From Candidatus Aegiribacteria sp. (GTDB taxonomy: Bacteria > Fermentibacterota > Fermentibacteria > Fermentibacterales > JCC-6), in assembly GCA_030638185.1 (NCBI GenBank), contig DAOWFD010000041.1, positions 1 to 7,317 of the forward strand: a stretch of DNA of 7,317 nucleotides, read 5' to 3'. Below are positions 5,635-7,317 of the stretch, piece by piece (within the stretch, counting starts at the first letter, position 1; every line of letters begins with the position of its first letter). The notes beneath the pieces are model-generated. The model was not told the origin of the DNA and made no database searches. It saw only the letters and a program-made list of their open reading frames with translations. The position numbers were made by a program, and so were the translations under genes.

Positions 5635-6021
5635 GTCGTCCATTCAATTATGAGCGGTGTGATTGGGGGATTGTCACTGGATGCGCTTTCGTATACGCTG
5701 TAGATCCCTCCGTTGACCACGCATGCCCACAGCCTTTGCTCATACGCCGCCGCTCTGGGTGCCAGGTATCCTCCCATGCTGTATCCTATTAGGACAATCC
5801 TGTCCGGATCGGTCTGAGGAAGTGTCAGCGCGAAATCGACCACGCGCGTCACCACCGTCTCCCAGCCATTCCCTGAACCAGCTTTCTGCATCACCATCGA
5901 TGATCCTGGCGCATGTGCTCAGACACTCGCCCAGGTCAGCTCCACCGCTGAAGCAATACCCAGCGGTTCTGAGCGCCTGGAACGAGAACTGATCATTCTC
6001 GAAGACGAACCCAGTACCTTT
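5631..6021 (-). pseudogene. Broken alpha/beta hydrolase (two out-of-frame pieces, middle deleted)
   Basis: The 5' piece (6021 down to about 5863) reads FVFENDQFSFQALRTAGY, then FSGGADLGECLSTCARIIDG and DAESWFREW. The 3' piece, in another frame (about 5870 to 5631), reads NGWETVVTRVVDFAL, then DPDRIVLIGYSMGGYLAPRA, then ACVVNGGIYSVYES. Both match the layout of a known family of ~400-residue alpha/beta hydrolases (relatives of 2,6-dihydropseudooxynicotine hydrolase): the GGADLGE and SWxREW helices belong to the N-terminal cap, and GYSMGG is the nucleophile elbow with the catalytic Ser. About 100 or more residues between SWFREW and the DWE-like GWE are gone, as are the catalytic Asp and His of the C-terminal part. 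The two halves meet at a shared CTGG-like sequence. A TGA at 6022-6024 directly precedes the N-terminal piece and no start codon is found. A clear extended -10 survives upstream (6096-6104). Confidence 0.75.
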
Positions 6022-6095
6022 TCAGTCCTGATTTTACGCTGAGTGAACCAGCAGAACCACAATGTACGGATACCTTGAACCAACCGTGGAACTGC

Positions 6096-6104
6096 ATTAT
6101 ACCA
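6096..6104 (-). promoter_or_regulatory. Extended -10 element upstream of the dead hydrolase
   Basis: On the minus strand TGGTATAAT contains a perfect TATAAT with the TG of an extended -10; the -35 region is poor because it falls in the preceding terminator. ATACC/GGTAT arms flank it, forming a small palindrome. Transcription from it would enter the hydrolase remnant. Confidence 0.45.
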
Positions 6105-6114
6105 TAAGGTATTA

Positions 6115-6153
6115 GCGAAACCCCGCCTCCCTCAGGAGACGGGGCTCTTTCGC
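6115..6153 (-). terminator. Terminator of the subtilase gene
   Basis: CCCCGCCTCC (6121-6130) pairs with GGAGACGGGG (6135-6144) with one G-T wobble and a four-base loop. The outer GCGAAA (6115-6120) and TTTCGC (6148-6153) also pair across a three-base bulge. On the minus strand the GC-rich stem is followed by TTT, and it begins about 18 bases after the subtilase stop codon. The stem is symmetrical enough to work in both directions. Confidence 0.75.
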
Positions 6154-6171
6154 GAAGAATCTGATCGTGAG

Positions 6172-7317
6172 TTATTTCAATACGGTAAATCTCATAGTGG
6201 CAGTATCATGCATAGTTTCAGCCCTCATAAAATAGATACCGCAGCTCATGGTTTCCGGAATACCCCAGGTGAAACTGTGGTTTCCGCCTGCAAGCTCTCC
6301 GCTGTGAATAACATCTATAACACGCCCTCCAATATCGTATACGGATATTTCCACATCATGGGAGGTGCCAGTGTAAAGATCGAACAATACGGAAGAAAAT
6401 GCCGGATTGGGTCCGGCGGGTTCTATCAGCAGTTCCGGAGCGGAAGCTCCGCCCGAGCCTCCCGCTATCGGCACAGATAGAGCTGCAAGTACGGCTTCGT
6501 ATACATCAACCCTTCCCGAGCCGAATACATTATCCTTACCGGAACTGCCCAGATCAAGGGCCGTTACTTCAAGGATGGAGTCAACCACAGCCGGTGAAAG
6601 GCTGGGATTGGCATGCAATAGCAGTGCCATACACCCGGCAAGGTGGGGGGTTGCCATTGATGTTCCGCTCATGGTGGTGTATCCTGCTGAACTCAATGCA
6701 CAGCTGACAATATCCACACCGGGTCCGGAGATGTCCGGATCGATAAGGCCGATATTAGGTGAAGTGTCGTTGTAATCGAACCAGGGATCATCGAACATCC
6801 AGGTTGAATAACCGACGCTGGAGAAACTGGCGATATTATCTCCGATGTCTGTTGCGCCAACGGTTACAACAGCCGTAAGACCTCCCGAAGTGGTCTGATC
6901 AGGGTGGAGCCATGGCGGAGGGCAGTCTCCCGGTGTTCTTATGTCACCGTATGTGGAAGTGTTGCCGCTTTCATTTCCAGCCGCTACCGAATGGCAGATA
7001 CCTGCGGCAAGTAAATTCTCCTCGGATTCGCGCCATGATACACGGTCTGGATCCCATGCCTGCAAGTAGCCCAATGAAGTTGAGATCACATCAGCGCCGT
7101 TGTCAATACTGAACTGAAAGGCGAGCCATATAGTGAGTTCTGCTGCGGGACTTACAGAAGTGTCCACTCTAAGAGCCATTATGGTTGCCTTTGGAGCTAC
7201 ACCGGTTTCCGTTCCGGCCGTACCGTCGCCGGCCACACTGCCGGCGCAGTGTGTTCCGTGTCCTGCGTCATCAAAAACATCTGTAGAATTATAGACAAAA
7301 TTCCAACCATAAATATC
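6172..7317 (-). CDS. Secreted subtilisin-like serine protease with C-terminal sorting domain (3' part)
   Basis: The frame is open to the right window edge, so the true start, signal peptide, propeptide and catalytic Asp lie outside; 381 codons are visible. An internal GTG at 7234-7236 is not the start, since the frame continues upstream into the catalytic His motif AGHGTHCAG (visible residues 18-26, His20). The oxyanion-hole Asn is in SVAAGNESG (about residue 115) and the nucleophile Ser in SGTSMATPHLAG (about residue 220), so this is peptidase family S8. The tail (about 297-381) is a FlgD-like / type IX-type sorting domain: GPNPAFSSVLFDL, VEISVYDIGGRVI and SCGIYFMRAE, ending in TMRFTVLK. Such tails direct export across the outer membrane or surface attachment in Bacteroidota-like lineages. 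The product is likely an extracellular protease. A strong terminator follows its stop. Confidence 0.95.
   Translation of the reverse strand, partial: DIYGWNFVYNSTDVFDDAGHGTHCAGSVAGDGTAGTETGVAPKATIMALRVDTSVSPAAELTIWLAFQFSIDNGADVISTSLGYLQAWDPDRVSWRESEENLLAAGICHSVAAGNESGNTSTYGDIRTPGDCPPPWLHPDQTTSGGLTAVVTVGATDIGDNIASFSSVGYSTWMFDDPWFDYNDTSPNIGLIDPDISGPGVDIVSCALSSAGYTTMSGTSMATPHLAGCMALLLHANPSLSPAVVDSILEVTALDLGSSGKDNVFGSGRVDVYEAVLAALSVPIAGGSGGASAPELLIEPAGPNPAFSSVLFDLYTGTSHDVEISVYDIGGRVIDVIHSGELAGGNHSFTWGIPETMSCGIYFMRAETMHDTATMRFTVLK

Noticed and set aside
6407..6775. Plus-strand open frame of 122 codons
   Set aside because: It lies antisense to the conserved subtilase Ser motif and tail, with no independent coding signs.

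Overview
The window looks like a piece of chromosome from an uncultured diderm (Gram-negative-type) bacterium, plausibly an FCB-group or candidate-phylum lineage (Fermentibacteria, Eisenbacteria or Cloacimonadota-like). This placement is inferred from gene style. The signs are a small outer-membrane beta-barrel ending in Phe, a secreted subtilase with a C-terminal FlgD-like/type IX-type sorting domain, a secreted propeller-like protein with a short conserved-looking tail, and a trace of TamB, an outer-membrane assembly factor. There are no rRNA, tRNA, CRISPR or intact insertion-sequence genes.

Layout, left to right. At 1-91 (-) is the start of a gene that runs off the left edge, possibly of the Fic family. 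An AT-rich divergent spacer (104-338) holds a 13-bp direct repeat, a long hairpin and candidate promoters. At 339-845 (+) is the small outer-membrane protein, followed by a hairpin. The stretch 846-1240 has no convincing intact gene but contains a TamB C-terminal remnant on the + strand. At 1241-2095 (-) is the secreted propeller-like protein. The stretch 2096-2605 holds its promoter region and a + strand gene remnant resembling a DUF3857 domain. At 2606-5413 (-) is the dominant gene: a 935-residue class III nucleotide cyclase + STAND/NB-ARC-type ATPase + TPR protein with all key catalytic residues. The stretch 5414-6171 has a divergent promoter region with a 19-bp palindrome, the first ~40 codons of a second class III cyclase on the + strand, and a broken alpha/beta hydrolase on the - strand that has lost its middle. 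A strong terminator closes off the subtilase (6172-7317, -), whose 5' end lies beyond the right edge.

How the genes relate. The intact genes look like separate transcription units and not one operon. Two encode secreted proteins, one an envelope protein, and one a large cytoplasmic signalling protein. The striking overall property is that every spacer longer than ~300 bp contains a recognisable scrap of an unrelated gene: TamB tail, DUF3857-like piece, cyclase head, gutted hydrolase. The window therefore reads as a region with heavy gene decay around a few survivors. The most interesting intact element is the cyclase-STAND-TPR protein, whose architecture parallels switch proteins in which a sensor repeat array controls an N-terminal effector through an ATPase.
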